Below, piece after piece: positions 1 through 12,070 of a DNA stretch of 64,000 nucleotides (position 1 is the first letter of the stretch; each line of letters begins with the position of its first letter). The notes under the pieces were generated by a model, which saw only the letters and a program-made list of their open reading frames with translations, made no database searches and was not told the origin of the DNA. The stretch comes from Cricetomys ansorgei (Eukaryota > Chordata > Mammalia > Rodentia > Nesomyidae): the NCBI GenBank assembly GCA_026225945.1, contig JAMJFZ010000289.1:2286001-2350000 (forward strand). The letters run 5' to 3'. The translations under genes were made by a program, and so were the position numbers.

Positions 1-1872
1 GTATCTGTAAGCTCCCCCAGTGTTCTGCTCCTAAACCTAACCTCTTTTTGTTCTTCTGCTTTTTCCCATAACTAGGGCGGCAATCCCTAATGAAGATTCC
101 AGAGTCGTATACAACATGCTACGTACATGTGTGTGCTTCTCTGTTGCTAATCTCTCCTTCAGCACAGGAACCAAAGGAAAAGACATTCTTTCCGTCACCA
201 TTCTTTTCCCAAAGCCAGACACAATGTGCTTTATACCTTGGAGTGCGGTTTGGAAGGCTTGCAGCTACGCAGTCTCTTCTCCCTCTTTATTGTCTCTTTA
301 AATGGGCTGGAAACATAGCTTGTCCTGACACCCTCTACTGGCCGTGCTAGCAGTGGAGCACCCCTCTTTCCTGAGTAGGAGGACCCTGGACCCTTTCACT
401 GAATGCTTCCGGCTCTTTACAAGATTGATTCTCACCCCAAAAGTTGGCTCAGAAAATGAGTTTAAAATGTTACGGTTGATTGAATAGCAAACACTGCTGT
501 TGTGTGTTGTGATGAAATCTAGTTTCCCCGAGAAGCCAGAATGGGGAATGGATTGGATGTATTTGAGGGGAGCCACCCTTAGGGAAGGAGGGTGAACAGA
601 ACATGTGTGGAGATGGAGAAGAAAGGCCTTGGGCATTCAAATGCTCTGTGGGGAAGTGCAGGGCCCCCTTATAATCCTGATTTTACTTCCGGCTTTGCAT
701 CTCAGTTTACCTCTGATGTGCCTGTGTCGCTGGGAACTCCCTCCTGGGTCAGTTCAATCACGCCACTCCTTGCTGCAGCTTGCCTTAGGAGGCTGATTGC
801 CTGAGAAACAAATGCTATTATCTTCATAGCGGGGAACCTGTTGCTTAGCTTTGAGTTTTTCTGTTTAATTCCCCATGTTTGTCCGAGGGAGGCTCTGGAT
901 CCTTTAACTACTTTTCCAAATCTGATTGGCATGGATTGCCCTGTCCAAGCCAGACCCCCATTAGTCACTCCTGCAGACTCTCTGCCTGCAATCCCTTGCC
1001 TTTTATCTGTCCTGAGCTAATATGAAGTGTGTCCATGTAAAATACCCAGAATATAATGAACACATATGCCTATATCTTTTTACTTATTAAAAATTTTTAA
1101 AAATTGTATTGTCCAGAAACAAAATGCCTGAACATTGGTTTAACACAGAGGTGTGGTTTCGGGAAACATAGCACTATGTCATAATAATTCTTCATTGACT
1201 GAAGAATATCATTTTCCAAATCTCTTTGATAAAATACCTGAAGGGATTAAAGTTCCGAGTACCACATATTGGGAAACCCATCCCTGCAGCGCCACACTTT
1301 TCATCGGATAGTTAGCCGCATGTTCTGATCTCCAACAGCCTCAGCTTCTGTGAGAAAAAACTGGGTCTCTTTTTATTTGTATAAAACAGACTGGGAAGTC
1401 ACATAGCAGACCATAACATGTGCTTTCTTTTCCTTTTTTAAAGAGTTCGCTGTTTTCTTTTCCTATAGAATCTGGACCGAGTCGAAAGCAAGGCTCGTCT
1501 TTAATTAAATTTACTTGAAATTCTCTAAAGCAAACCCAGGAAAGAGAATAAAACAAATCCACCGAGGGAGCTGCATTTCTAAGGTCCCACCACTAGAGGG
1601 CAGGAGAGCCCACGCTACTTCTGCTTTGCCACAGGCCCCACTGCACACTGAGCCCCTGGCCCCTGCCCCTTCCTCTCCCTCTGACTAAATGGTCTCTGTG
1701 GAAGAAGGTGTCCATGCTCATCATCAACACTTTACAGTCCCCCAGAGTCTTGTACAAAAGCAGAAATCTAAGAAAGCAAGCACATCCTGTGCAGATTACA
1801 TTCTTTCTGTTGCTTTTGTTGCTTTTTGCTTCGGGGAAGACAGGATAGAGCCACTGGCTTATATTGTTGATA
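1..1872. other. Unassigned sequence, no gene seen
   Basis: I see no repeat I can name and no convincing exon. Open frames here are short and overlap on both strands. Base composition is mixed and not CpG-rich. It could be intergenic or intronic. Confidence 0.6.
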
Positions 1873-1895
1873 AATAATAATAATAATATTATTAA
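1873..1895. repeat. Short (TAA)n microsatellite
   Basis: About five TAA units followed by their inverted complement (tattatta), giving a small AT palindrome. Confidence 0.8.
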
Positions 1896-2462
1896 CTAAA
1901 TGACCTCATTCCTAAGAAATACCTCTTGTATGAAAATCTAGTGTTAAAATGGTAGAATTTTAATGACAACTTTTAAAATGCAGCTCATTATATTTCCAAA
2001 CAAAATATTTTTATGTAAATACCCTCAAAAAATATCCATACTAAATGCCAACAGCCAGGATCCTGGCTTTTTACTAATATCTAATATCGTTACTATTTGA
2101 CAGAATTTTTAAATGACTTTTAAAATACCTCTTAAAGGTCTCTTTTCGCACCCTCTCAATGAATCTTCAGAAAGAAAGATCTGGTTGAATTTCTTTTTTG
2201 TTTACTGGGGTGGAAGTTGATTTCCTGTGTGCTGGTCCGTGACTCAGCAGAAGGTCTTTAAAGCAGCGTTTCTCTCACAAAATCAGTCCCTCCCCTCCCG
2301 GCTTCCGTATCTTATTATTATGAAGCATAGCAACATTTTTTGATCAAACAGAGGGAAGCTAAAGTGGCTCGGGACCCTTAGAATTATGTTTCTATAAACA
2401 TGTGAGAGTCCTGATTTGTCTTGCTGCAGAAGAGAATGATCAGATTTTTTAAAATATTCACA

Positions 2463-2498
2463 CAAAAAAACAAAACAACAACAACAAAAAAAAAAAAC
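2463..2498. repeat. A-rich tract (CAA/A)n
   Basis: A-rich run with CAA units. It resembles a retroposon tail, but no SINE body lies beside it. Confidence 0.7.
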
Positions 2499-2553
2499 AG
2501 GCTAGAGTTTAACCCTGTATGTGTTTTCTAGAAACCCTCTCTCAAAAAACCAA

Positions 2554-2571
2554 ATGATGATGATGATGATG
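2554..2571. repeat. (ATG)n microsatellite
   Basis: Six ATG/GAT units in tandem, within 150 bases of two A-rich tracts. Confidence 0.85.
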
Positions 2572-2600
2572 TAGTATCACAGTAAACATGGCATGCAGAT

Positions 2601-2623
2601 AAAAAATAAAATAAAATAAATAA
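2601..2623. repeat. (AAAAT)n A-rich microsatellite
   Basis: AAAAT and AAAT units in tandem. Confidence 0.8.
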
Positions 2624-3861
2624 GTAGCTGCTATTACAGACATTCCTGATTCCTGCCTAGCTTTTGTTAATGTCTCCTCTCCTCCCAGAAATACTTTCTG
2701 ACACAGAACTTACTTTACAGAGAACTGGTTGTGGGTTTGCTTATTCATTTATTTAACAGAGATGATGATGGCAAGTGCTATTCTGGGTCAAAATAGCGCT
2801 GGCAGTTTCTAGGGGGAAAAAAACCCGATGCATTTCAGCAAAATCCTTGCTTGTTTTCTCCCAGTTTTTATTTGGTGGCCCTTGATACTCAGCCCTTGGG
2901 AGGGCAGGGGATTAGATCCTTGTTGGGTGTGAATGTAGCCCAGGGAATCTTTCTGGGAGGCCTTGTGGAAGTCCCATTTTTAGGCCTGGGGGATCCTGGC
3001 TCCATTTAGCTTTGCCCTTGATGTGTAAGTCAACTATTACTCATGCTGAGGTTCAGTCTACACTGATCTTTAGGGCACGACAGGGGTATGGGAGTAAGGA
3101 AAGCCTGTACCCGTGTCAAAGAAGTGCAATCAAGTTCTTAAAGGAATGAAGGTCCTTGGAAGGCTGCCACCAGCCATGAGTTCCTGTTCTCTTGGAATCT
3201 GCTTTGGCAGTCGGTGTTAACCTCAGAGATGTTATCTTTATTTCCTTGGAGCAGAAGAGAACTTCTTCTGCCTTGGAGCAGTCACTGAAGACCTGGATTT
3301 GCAACGTGACTTCTCTGAAATGTTAACCTGTCCCAACTCCTGTTCAGAGAGCTAGTAATGCGCAGGTCCCCACAACCTCACCCCCAGAACAGAGGGATTC
3401 CATCCTTCAACTTTACTGGGAAGTCTTTCTTTGAGGGAGCAGCCCTCCTCTGAGGTAGCACTTTCTTTTCCACTGAATATGTTTCTAGGTAAAACAGATC
3501 ATTGCCAACGTTAAGCCGGAGATGACCTTAGTTAACCCACCATTGATCCAGTTCAGGTAACATTCCAGTGGGTGTGCTGCAAAGACTCCCTCCATTGGAC
3601 ACAAGGACCAACCTGACCTGGGAAATAATAGTCAATTAATCCTTTTTATGCGGTGCCCTCACTCTTTAGACGCTCAGTCCCTATTTGTGGGAAAGACTCC
3701 TGCATGGTTGCTTTTTCTCTTTTTTGAAAAAAAAATAAATGCTCGGGTTTCTTAATTCACCCATCTCTGCATGATACTCTACACATACCACTGTATCATG
3801 CCCTGATCTCTCTTCTATGTTTTGAATACAAAAACCCCAAGCCTGCCACAACCATCTCCAT
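2624..3861. other. Unassigned sequence, no gene seen
   Basis: Mixed-composition DNA with no open frame over about 62 codons and no recognised repeat. A weak MIR/L2-like phrase (ttcatttatttaacag) at about 2746-2761 is too short to call. Confidence 0.55.
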
Positions 3862-3960
3862 CCATCCATCTTACAGATGAGGAAAGTGATCTAGTTACAT
3901 GGCTGGTGAAGAGCCACACTGTACATAGGTACAGGGTTACAATCAAGGCTATGACTTTTG
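3862..3960 (+). repeat. MIR SINE fragment (ancient tRNA-derived SINE)
   Basis: The phrase ttacagatgaggaaagtg followed by tacatggctggtgaagagcc matches the MIR core. That core normally reads 'cagatgaggaaa' and later 'agctagtaagtggcagagcc'. MIR spread before the placental radiation, so this copy is at or near its ancestral position and marks old, undisturbed DNA. Confidence 0.6.
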
Positions 3961-4600
3961 AAGTTCTATTTTGGGCAAAACTACATTTGAAGTTTCCAGG
4001 AGGGTGAGGTTGGGGGGAGCAGTAAACTAAATAAGAATTGGAAGCGGAAGTCAAGGTAGAGAAAGTCATTGCTACCAAATGGGAACAGAACTGTGGTGGG
4101 TGTCCGGGACCCCTAATGGAGTCTTCAGCCTCCAGACTCTGCCCTGACCTTGGTCCCAGCAGGAGAGCTGCACTGCAGAAGCCATTGCACAGGAGGTCTG
4201 CTCCATGGCCATCCCCCTGTGTCAGACGCACTGCAGCTATTTTACAGAGCAGCACAAGTTCAGACAGCCTAGATCTTTATCTGCTTTGCTGAAAGGGGCT
4301 GCTTACGTTTTAATCTTGGTTATGTAAATGCTCCTTTTGAAAGCAAGCTGGCACATCTCTAGTCTCTCCTGTTCCTTTGATTTCCAGTCAATAACCTCTC
4401 CCTTTCTCTCTCCCTCCCCAGCTCTTCCTCCCTCTCCCTCCCTCCCTCTTTCATAAAAGACAAGGAACACAGAACATTAAGTAGCATATCAAATGATGTA
4501 GATTATTGAGTATGTATTGTTGTTGCTTGGGTTGTTTTTATGCCTTGTGATGTTTGCCAATTATACTCTAGACATGTTGCTTTGTGTCTGGGTTCTGTGC

Positions 4601-4604
<4 letters not shown>
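3961..4604. other. Unassigned sequence with a pyrimidine-rich stretch
   Basis: No gene seen. Positions 4396-4453 are almost pure C/T (ccctcc and tctc units), a simple pyrimidine tract. Confidence 0.55.

Positions 4605-4640
<36 letters not shown>
4605..4640. repeat. (TG)18 microsatellite
   Basis: Uninterrupted TG dinucleotides. They sit at the tail side of the antisense SINE at 4641-4912, where this SINE type often carries a CA-rich tail. Confidence 0.95.
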
Positions 4641-4641
<1 letters not shown>

Positions 4642-4912
4642 CTGTGTGCACACCCACGCATGTGCAGAGACCAGAAGTCTGACATCAGGTGTCTTTCTCC
4701 AATCCTCCCACTTTGTTTATTGAGGCAAAATCTCTCAGAGAACCCAGCTTACCCTGGAGATCCCCTATCTCTGCTCCTAGAGTATTTGCATTGAAGGTAA
4801 AGGTAGCCACTGAGCTTGCCTGGCTTTTATGTGGGTTATAGAGATCCTGAGTCTGGTCCACATGCTAGCACAGGCATGTGCTTTATCTGTGGAGTCATCT
4901 CCTCAGCCCTAG
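4641..4912 (-). repeat. B3-like tRNA-derived SINE (B2 superfamily), degraded
   Basis: Reading right to left, the element starts with the B2/B3-type head (complement of 'tcatctcctcagccct'). It continues through an 'acataaaagccaggc' segment and ends in the CA tail. On the plus strand the phrases 'cagaagtctgacatcaggtgtct' and 'ggagtcatctcctcagccct' are diagnostic. The copy is divergent with several small deletions. Three further copies of this subtype lie at 32570, 41113 and 51450. Confidence 0.65.
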
Positions 4913-5169
4913 TACGGATTTCCTAAACAATAGCTGAATAAGCTTCATTTATACTCAGTCAGATATATGCCATGTACCTGTTGACGATGACCATTTCAGT
5001 CATACAGGATCCGGGTTACACCTAGATGAGTTGCTTTCTTTCACTATGCATTAATTTTTCCTTATGAGAATTTTATTAAATTTTTTAAATACACTTTTTA
5101 TTAAAATTATTAACTTTATTAAAATTTTCCTACTAAAACATTCATATTAATAAAATCACAAAACAATGT
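4913..5169. other. AT-rich unassigned sequence
   Basis: AT-rich DNA with several ttattaaaa/ttttaat units at 5060-5160. No gene seen. Confidence 0.5.
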
Positions 5170-5640
5170 CTTTCTATATTAGTTTTCTTTGTTTGGCATG
5201 TTTTGGAGATTGTCGACACTGTGTCATGAATTTGCTCCTGAGTGGTATTTTTTTGTTGAAATATCTAAAGTTTGTTCATTTGTTCCATTATAATGGACCT
5301 TTGTTTCAAGTGTTAAGTGGTATGAACGTGCATGCTAACAATGCATGAGAGTTCCTGTGTTGATGTAGCACATACTTCTCTTTAAAAAAAAATACATAGC
5401 ATGATTTCTATTTTGAAATTTCTATTTGATGGTGTAAGACATTTTCAGCACTTTCAATAGTATCTGTACAACCTTAAACTCTCACCAGTGAAGTCTGAGG
5501 GCTTCAGTGTCCTACCAGCATTTGGTGTGGTCAGTCTTCTGAATTCAGTTATCCTAATGGGAGCATAGAGCTTTTCTCATATCTGATAGCGAACAATGCT
5601 GTTGGTTCTTCTTCCCTGAACCTGTTGCTGTCCGCATTTG
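5170..5640 (-). mobile_element. Old L1 LINE 3' region, antisense
   Basis: The plus strand reads as the complement of an old L1 (L1M-like) tail. Recognisable parts are 'aatgcatgagagttcctgtgt', then 'accagcatttggtgtggtcagtctt' and 'tatcctaatgggagcatag'. The order agrees with a single element reading right to left. It carries no usable frame and is likely the tail of the fragment at 6170-6780, split by the microsatellite and two SINEs. Confidence 0.6.
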
Positions 5641-5656
5641 GCTTGATTGCTTTGTG

Positions 5657-5660
<4 letters not shown>

Positions 5661-5704
<44 letters not shown>

Positions 5705-5740
5705 ATGAAAGAGAGAGAAAGAGAGAGAGAGGGAGAGAAT
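5661..5740. repeat. Compound (TG)20(GA)n microsatellite
   Basis: TG units at 5661-5700 are followed by GA-rich repeats at 5708-5737. It lies inside an antisense L1. Confidence 0.95.
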
Positions 5741-5814
5741 ATGTCTACTTCCTTGTGGTTTATGTTTTTATCAGTTTCTCTTTTTTGTTAAAAATCTATT
5801 CATTTTTATTTTAT

Positions 5815-5990
5815 GCCTAAAAGTGTATTGCCTGCATGTATTTATGTGAGCCATATGAGTGTCTAGTATCCAGAAGAGGGTTCGGAGTTAAGGATTGTTG
5901 TTAGCTGCCCTGCGAGGGCTGGGAATTGAACCTCAGTACTCTGCAAGAGTAACAAGCACCATTAATCAATAAGCCTCCTCCCCAGACCCT
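5815..5990 (-). repeat. B3 SINE, antisense
   Basis: The plus strand shows the reverse of B3: 'tgcctgcatgtatttatgtg', 'ccagaagaggg', 'gctgggaattgaacc' (the B-box side) and 'ctctgcaagagtaacaag'. It ends with the tRNA-like head at 'cctccccagaccc'. Several substitutions suggest an older copy. It is inserted in antisense L1. Confidence 0.75.
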
Positions 5991-5996
5991 TTTATG

Positions 5997-6105
5997 GTTT
6001 TGAGACAGCGTCTTACTGTGTAGCACAGCCTAGCAGGGAACCTCAGATCTTTCAGCCTCTTGCATTTGAGCGACACATCTATGCCATAGGTCTCTGCTCC
6101 TGTGT
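5997..6105 (-). repeat. B1-like (7SL-derived) SINE, antisense, degraded
   Basis: The plus strand begins 'ttttgagacagcgtcttactgtgtag', the reverse of a B1 right end. 'cctcagatctttcagcctcttgc' follows where B1 has 'agatcctcctgcctctgcc'. It abuts the B3 at 5815-5990. Divergence is high, so it may be PB1 or B4-derived. Confidence 0.55.
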
Positions 6106-6169
6106 CACTTTCTCTCACAGATTGGAGGTTGACTTTTGAATTATTATTATTTCTTTGTTCTCTTGTGAA

Positions 6170-6780
6170 TCACTAACTTGAAGAACGTCTGAACAAATCT
6201 TTGCCTACATCTAAGTTACAAATATTTTCTTCTACATTGTTATCAGTTTTAGTTTTATAACCATAATTCATGTGGGGCAACTTCTGTGTGTGGCGTGAGG
6301 TATATATCCAAGAGTTCATTGCATATCTGTTTTGTGGATGGCAGTCATCCTAGAGTCCTCTGTTAAGAAGGCTATCCTTTCTCTACTGCTTTGCTTTGTA
6401 CCTTCGTGGACATTCATTTATCCACACAGCTGCAAAATTATTTCTGTTCTTCTATTTTTCATTTTTCTGTCTTTATATAGTAATTACCCCATCTCAGGTA
6501 TTATAGTGTTACACCTTAGAATATGCAGCAAAAACCTGTCCTTGCTCTAAATGTTCAAAGTGTTTTGATTACTTTAGGTCCTGTTGGTTTCGTTTAAGTT
6601 TTAGAGTCAGTTTTTCAGATTCTACAAAATAAGACTTTAAATATTTTGAGTGGAATTGTGGCGAATATGAGAATCGGGTTGGAGCAAAGTGACATTCCAG
6701 CAAAATGAGCCTTTCAGTATTATGAATACTATTCAGTATTCCATTTATTAGTCTTATTTCTTTAGCAACTGTGGCTATTT
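6170..6780 (-). mobile_element. Old L1 LINE fragment, ORF2 3' part and 3' UTR, antisense
   Basis: The plus strand carries the complement of old L1: 'atatccaagagttcattgc', a decayed stretch, then 'gttttgattactttagg'. At about 6790 the sequence restarts at an earlier point of the same L1 map ('ttttatgctaaggtctttc', 'gttgattttgtgcagggtgggag'). This fragment therefore ends there and another element begins. No frame survives. Confidence 0.65.
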
Positions 6781-9700
6781 TAAGGAAACCCTAGATCTGT
6801 GTCTATCTTAAAGTGTTTCCACTACCCTACCATTTTCCTGTCATGTTCAGAGTTCCAGGTTTTATGCTAAGGTCTTTCATCTCTTTGAGGTTGATTTTGT
6901 GCAGGGTGGGAGATAGGGGCCTCATTTAACTCCTCTATGTGTGAATATCTACACTTCTCAACACCGTTGATGAAAAATACTATCTTTTCTCGGATGTATA
7001 TTGTTGCTTCTTTATAAAAACCAGGGTGGTTGCTGTTGTGTGGTTTTGTATCTGGGTTTTCCATTCTGTTTCATTGATCCGTATAGCTATTTTTGGGTCA
7101 ACATTATGCTGTCTTTATTACTGTGTCTCTGTAGGATAACTTGAAATCAGGTATAATGGAATCAAGTATCTGGAAGCTCGCTGTGCTTCCATATACATCT
7201 TGAGATTTTGAAAATATATTTCCCTGAAGAACGGCACTGGAATGCTGGGGGAGATCATGCTGACTCTGTAAGTTACTTTGGGTACCATATCCATTTTTAT
7301 AGTATTAATTCTTCTACTCTTTCAGCACAGGGAGCCTTTCATAATCTAGTGTCTTCCTCATCTTTTATCTTCAGTGTTTTGAGGTTTTCACTGTAGAAAT
7401 CTTTCCTTCCCTAACATAGTTTTTGTTTTGTTTTGCTTTGGGCAATAGTGAACAGGAGATTTTCCAGAATTTCTCCACTGTTATTTGAAGTTCTGGATGT
7501 TAATTTTGTGAACTGCCAGTTTGCAGAAAGTATTTATCAGCTCTCAGAGTTTTCTATTGGAAGCTTTATGGTGTGTCTTATAAGAGAGAATCATGCTATC
7601 TGCACATAAGCATACTTTGTCTTCTCCTTTCCCGTTGGTATTCTTTTTATTTTCCTTGTTGACTGCTCTAGCTAAGACTTCAGATGCTATATTGAATTAG
7701 GGCATGAAAACTGGAAAGAGTGGACATATGTCTTGTGTCTGGTTTTAATTTATATGCTTTTAGTTTTAGTATAATGTTGACTTGTTTGTTTGTTTTATAT
7801 AGGTTTGTTGAATGTAGCCCTCATTGTGTTGAAATATGTTGCTTCTGTTCTTGGTTTTTATTATAAAGAAATGTTGGATTTTGTCAAAAAAAACCAAAAA
7901 AACAAAACAACCCTTTTTGAGCCTCTTAAGACGACCATGAGGTTTTTGTCTTCTATCCCTTTAACACAATGTATCAAAGTTATGGACTTTTTGTGTACTG
8001 AACTATCATGTATCTGTGGAAAGAATCTGACAGATTCGGGTGCATGGTATTTTTGGTAAGCATTTGAGTTCTATTTGCAAGTATTCTATTGAGACTTTTT
8101 GTACCTGTGTTCATCTGGTGTATTGAATGACCATTACCTTTGCCGCTGTTGTCGTACCGCCATCTGGCTTTGGCGTGGGGTAATCCTGGCATTGTATCAG
8201 GAGCCTGGCAGTGAGGTCCTACCCACCTCATGGAGTACACTGAGCGCGGAGCTGTCAATTCTCTTTTTAAAGTCTGCTTGAATCAACAGCGATTCTATCC
8301 GGGCCTGGACTCTTTTTTTGTTGGGAAATTTTAAGCTGCTGCTTAATTCTTACTGCTTGTTACAGAGTTTTAGATCTTTGCAAGTTGTTTACATTTTCTT
8401 GGTTTAATTTGGGTATATCGCTTGGGTCTACGAATTCACCTACATTCCCTAGAGTTTTCATTTTAGTGGAATGTAAGTTTTAAAGCGTGTCCCAATGACT
8501 TTCTGAATTCTGTTGGTCCCTGTTGTAATGTTTCCTTCTTATTCGCTAGTTTTGCTAATTAGGGTCTTGTGTTTTCTTTTGGTTGATTTGGCTAAAGTTT
8601 TGACATTTTTCTTTTATCTTTATAAAGAATCATCTCTTCATTTCATTGTTTTATTTTACTTTTCATTTCTGTTTCATTAATTCCTGGCCTGATTTGCCAT
8701 ATTTCTTTTGTTCTACTAATTTTGAGTTTTTCTTGTGGTTGTTTCTAAGTTTTTAGTTATACCCTTGAGATGATTATTTCAGAGCTCTCTGATTTTCTAG
8801 TGTGGACATTTACAGCAATGAGCCTCCCCTGCAGTGCTGTTTTCTTTATATTCCAGAGACTTGGTGTGCTGTATCTCAATATATTAAATTAATTTTTAAA
8901 TTGTCTGCTTAGGCTAACTGATGGTTAGTCTTCATGAGTTTGTGGATTATCCATAGTTTCCCTTTATTTTGACTTTTAGCTACATTCCCTTATGAACAGG
9001 TAGAATACAAGAAATAGATTTTAATTTTTCTATATTTAAGACTTACTTTGTATTCTATTATATAATTTATTTTAGAGAGATTCCCATGGGCTGCCTAGAA
9101 AAATGTCTATTTTTTAATCTTTAGATACAATGTTCTGTAGGTATCTGTTAATCCTTCGATCTATAGTGTCATTGAGTTCAAATGTTTCTCTGTTTACTTT
9201 TTCAGAATTCCTTGTATATGAGTGGGATATTTAAATCACCTGCAATTGTGTTGTGGTTCATCTTTGCCCTTTTATACAGTAATATATTTTAATTAGATGC
9301 ACCAGTGTTTGTTACATATATGTGTAGATTTGTAATTTCCTCTTGGTGATTTTTTTCCCTTAGTCAGTATGCAGTGACCCTTTATAACTCATTTAACTAA
9401 TTTTGCTTTGAAATATATTTGTCAAATATAAAATAGTGATCCCAGCTTTCTTTCTGATTTCATTTGTTCAGAAAACTGCTTTCTATCCATTCACCCTCAG
9501 GTTGCTTTTGTCTTTGACAATAAGATGTGTTTCATAGACACAGAAAATAGATGGGTCATGTTTCTTATTCTGTCTATTTGTCCGAGTCTACTGATGGGGG
9601 AATTTGCTAGATTAATATTCAAAGTTGTTATAAAAAAGCGTTGTATTGACTGTTGTCATCTTGTTGATTTTGTAGTGTTTTGTGTCTTCATATACTGTAT

Positions 9701-10582
9701 CCACTCTTTCTTCTTCCCAGTAGCCTCATGGCTAAGTTTATCTTTCTCTTCAGTCCAAAGAGTCCCTTCAAGTATCTTCTACAGTGCTGATTTTGTGGTT
9801 AAAAATGTTGTGGTTAGTTTCCATCATAGAAAATTCTTTTTACCCTTCACTTTGACAGATAGTTTTGCTGGGTATAGGAATCTAGATTGTCAGGTATTGT
9901 CTTTATGGGCTTGGAATCCATCACTTCAAGCTGTCCTGACTTTTAGGATTTGTGTTGACAAATCTGATGCCATTCTGATGGGTTTTCCTTTATATTTTAT
10001 TTGTTGTTGCTTTCTTGCAGATTTTAATATTTTTTATTTGCTCTCTATAGTTCTTGTTTTATCTATACTATGATATTGGAAAGTTTTGTTTATGGTCTTC
10101 TTTAGTGTCATGAATGCTTCCTGAGTCTGATGGCCATCTCTTTCTCTAAATGTGGAGAATTTTCTGCTGTATTTTTTTACTGGATACATTGTTATGTCTT
10201 TGGCCTGAAGTTTGTCTTCTTCTGTCCTTATGTTGCATAAATTTGGTCCTTTAATAGTGTCCTATAGAACTCACATGTTCCACACATATTTTCTTTGTTG
10301 ATGTCTTAGTTTTTAAATTCTTTTGTCCCTGATAGTCTATCTTTTTATCTATTCTATTAGTGGGACATTATATTGAGGTACTTATTTGATTTACTGAGAT
10401 TTTCACATCTAAAATTCTCTTTGATTTTTTCCCCAGTATTTGTACCTCTTTAATGAATTCCTGCTTCATAATCTATATTGACATTTTGTTATTTCATTCA
10501 AATATTTATTTTACTTGTATATTCTTTGACATTTTTTGAACATTCTTATTATCATTTTTTCAAGACATTTTTCTATGATTTC

Positions 10583-10591
10583 ATGTAATTC
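10583..10591. repeat. Left target-site duplication of the B1 at 10592
   Basis: atgtaattc at 10583-10591 is repeated exactly at 10740-10748, bracketing the B1. This is the usual footprint of L1-machinery retroposition. Confidence 0.85.
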
Positions 10592-10739
10592 TTTTTTTGA
10601 GACAGGGTTTCTCTGTTGTAACTCTGGCTGTCCTGGAACTCACTCTGTAAACCAGGCTGGCCTTGAACTCACAGAGATCCACCTGCCTCTGCCTCCTGAG
10701 TACTGAGATTAAAGGGATGTGCCACCACCACCTGGCATG
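10592..10739 (-). repeat. B1 SINE, antisense, inside L1
   Basis: Full-length B1: a short poly-T (10592-10598, the complement of the A tail), then 'gagacagggtttctctg', 'ggctgtcctggaactcac', 'ccaggctggccttgaactc' and 'tgccaccaccacctggc'. The 'gttgtaactctggct' segment differs from the mouse form and matches the other B1 copies here (23213, 44074), which suggests a cricetid subfamily. Exact 9-base target-site duplications flank it, so it is younger than the L1 it sits in. Confidence 0.93.
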
Positions 10740-10870
10740 ATGTAATTCATTCTTACTAGGCACTAGTTTCGTAGAACTTGTATTGGAGATAAGTAATACC
10801 ACCTTGGTTTTTCATAATTTTTAATACTTTATTGAGACTTGGTTTTTGGATGCTTTTTTTTGTAATAAGT

Positions 10871-11599
10871 TATATTTTTTCATTTGAAGAATTAGCAATT
10901 TTCAAATGGGGATAAATTGCAGTAGAGGGAAGGTTCATAGTTCAGAAGGTAAGCCCCCTGGTCCATATAATCAGGGTGCCCAGTATGGCACCTGGATTTC
11001 TCCTAGAGTAGAATTTTTACTGCAGAAGGAGCCATGGTTGCTAGATAGGCCCGTGGTACAAATGTTGTACTAGTTAGTTAAAAATAATGATTGATCTAAC
11101 ATCAACAGATAACAATTAGAGGATGAACCGATGAGGATAAAAATGTGTATCTTAGGAGGAGTTACTAAGATTAGTGAAAGGGCATAGGCTGGGTAAATGT
11201 AGAGATTACTATCACGGCAAGGTACTTTTATTCAGTTCAGATGTAATTTCTTCTTTGCTCCCTGTGTTACTTCATGACAGAATATCCTATGATTGCCTAT
11301 GATCATTCTGATGTTTGTTTCTAATTTAATTCTACTGTGAAAAAGTGCATATTTTGTGCAATTTGTAAATCTGTTTAAAGTTTTTGAAACTTGTTTTATG
11401 CACAGAAATGTTCCATTTGGGGTAATGTTCAAGTGCCACAAAAAATGAATATGCATTTCAGTCTTGTGTGGGTGATCTAGGAATGCCAGCTAGACCAGCT
11501 AGGCTGATAGCATTCAGATATTCTGTGTTACTAGTAATGCCTGTCTACATAGTGCATTCACTTTAAAGAGCTTTACAAATCTCTCACTGTGACTGCCTT
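10871..11599. other. Unassigned sequence, no gene seen
   Basis: Mixed AT-rich DNA without a named repeat or a long frame. Confidence 0.5.
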
Positions 11600-12070
11600 T
11601 GCATATTTCTTCTGTATTTCAATGGCCATTTTAGATGTCTTGAAGCTGTATTTTCTGCACATAAATATTTGCGAATTCCCTGTCCTTTTTATGAATTATT
11701 CCTTTTACACTTACAAAATGGGTTGTTTTATGAGATGAGTGCTTCCCAGTATTACTCTAGTTATGAAATCTACTATAACTATATTAACAGCCACTTCACA
11801 CGCCTTTTGAATAGTGTCAGCACTGCATCTTGACCCTTTTACTTTAAATCTCATTGTGCATTTTATTTGAAATGCATTTCTTTAGGCACATATAATTGAG
11901 TATTATGTCCACACCACTATGATGATCATTTAGATCATTTATTGTTAATTTCTGATGAGTTTTAAAGAACACGTTGCTATTTGCTTTCCATTCGGCTCAG
12001 TCTCTGTTCTTTGTTTCTCTTTTACTCTTCCTCTTGCCTTTAGTTCTTAAAATTCTATTTAATTTTTGTC
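11600..12070 (-). mobile_element. Very degraded L1-like sequence, antisense
   Basis: T-rich plus strand with phrases that echo the complement of the old L1 ORF1/ORF2 junction: 'cctttttatgaattattcctttt', 'ctttaaatctcattgtgc' and 'gcatttctttaggcac'. Divergence is high and the call rests on the order of the phrases. Confidence 0.35.

Larger units (their letters stand above)
6790..10870 (-). mobile_element. Long dead L1 LINE, antisense: ORF2, ORF1 region and part of the 5' end
   Basis: This is the longest L1 in the window, and the plus strand reads as its complement. Landmarks in order are 'gttgattttgtgcagggtgggag' (ORF2 C-terminal side) and the reverse-transcriptase catalytic box at 7590-7606. 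On the minus strand that box now reads C-A-D-S instead of F-A-D-D, so an essential aspartate is gone. 'aattcctggcctgatttgcc' (8681-8700) follows, then 'gttttgctgggtatagg' at about 9863-9879 (ORF1 or upstream). Frameshifts and stops run throughout. A B1 interrupts it at 10592-10739. The long plus-strand frame at 9525-10073 is an antisense artefact. Confidence 0.8.

Noticed and set aside
4503..4794. Frames encoding VCVCV or HTHTH runs on both strands
   Set aside because: They are translations of the TG microsatellite at 4605-4640. The same holds for those at 48402-48639.
9525..10073. 182-codon plus-strand frame, the longest in the window
   Set aside because: It lies antisense to a decayed L1, in T-rich DNA that gives many Phe/Leu codons and few stops. 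No protein domain is recognisable.
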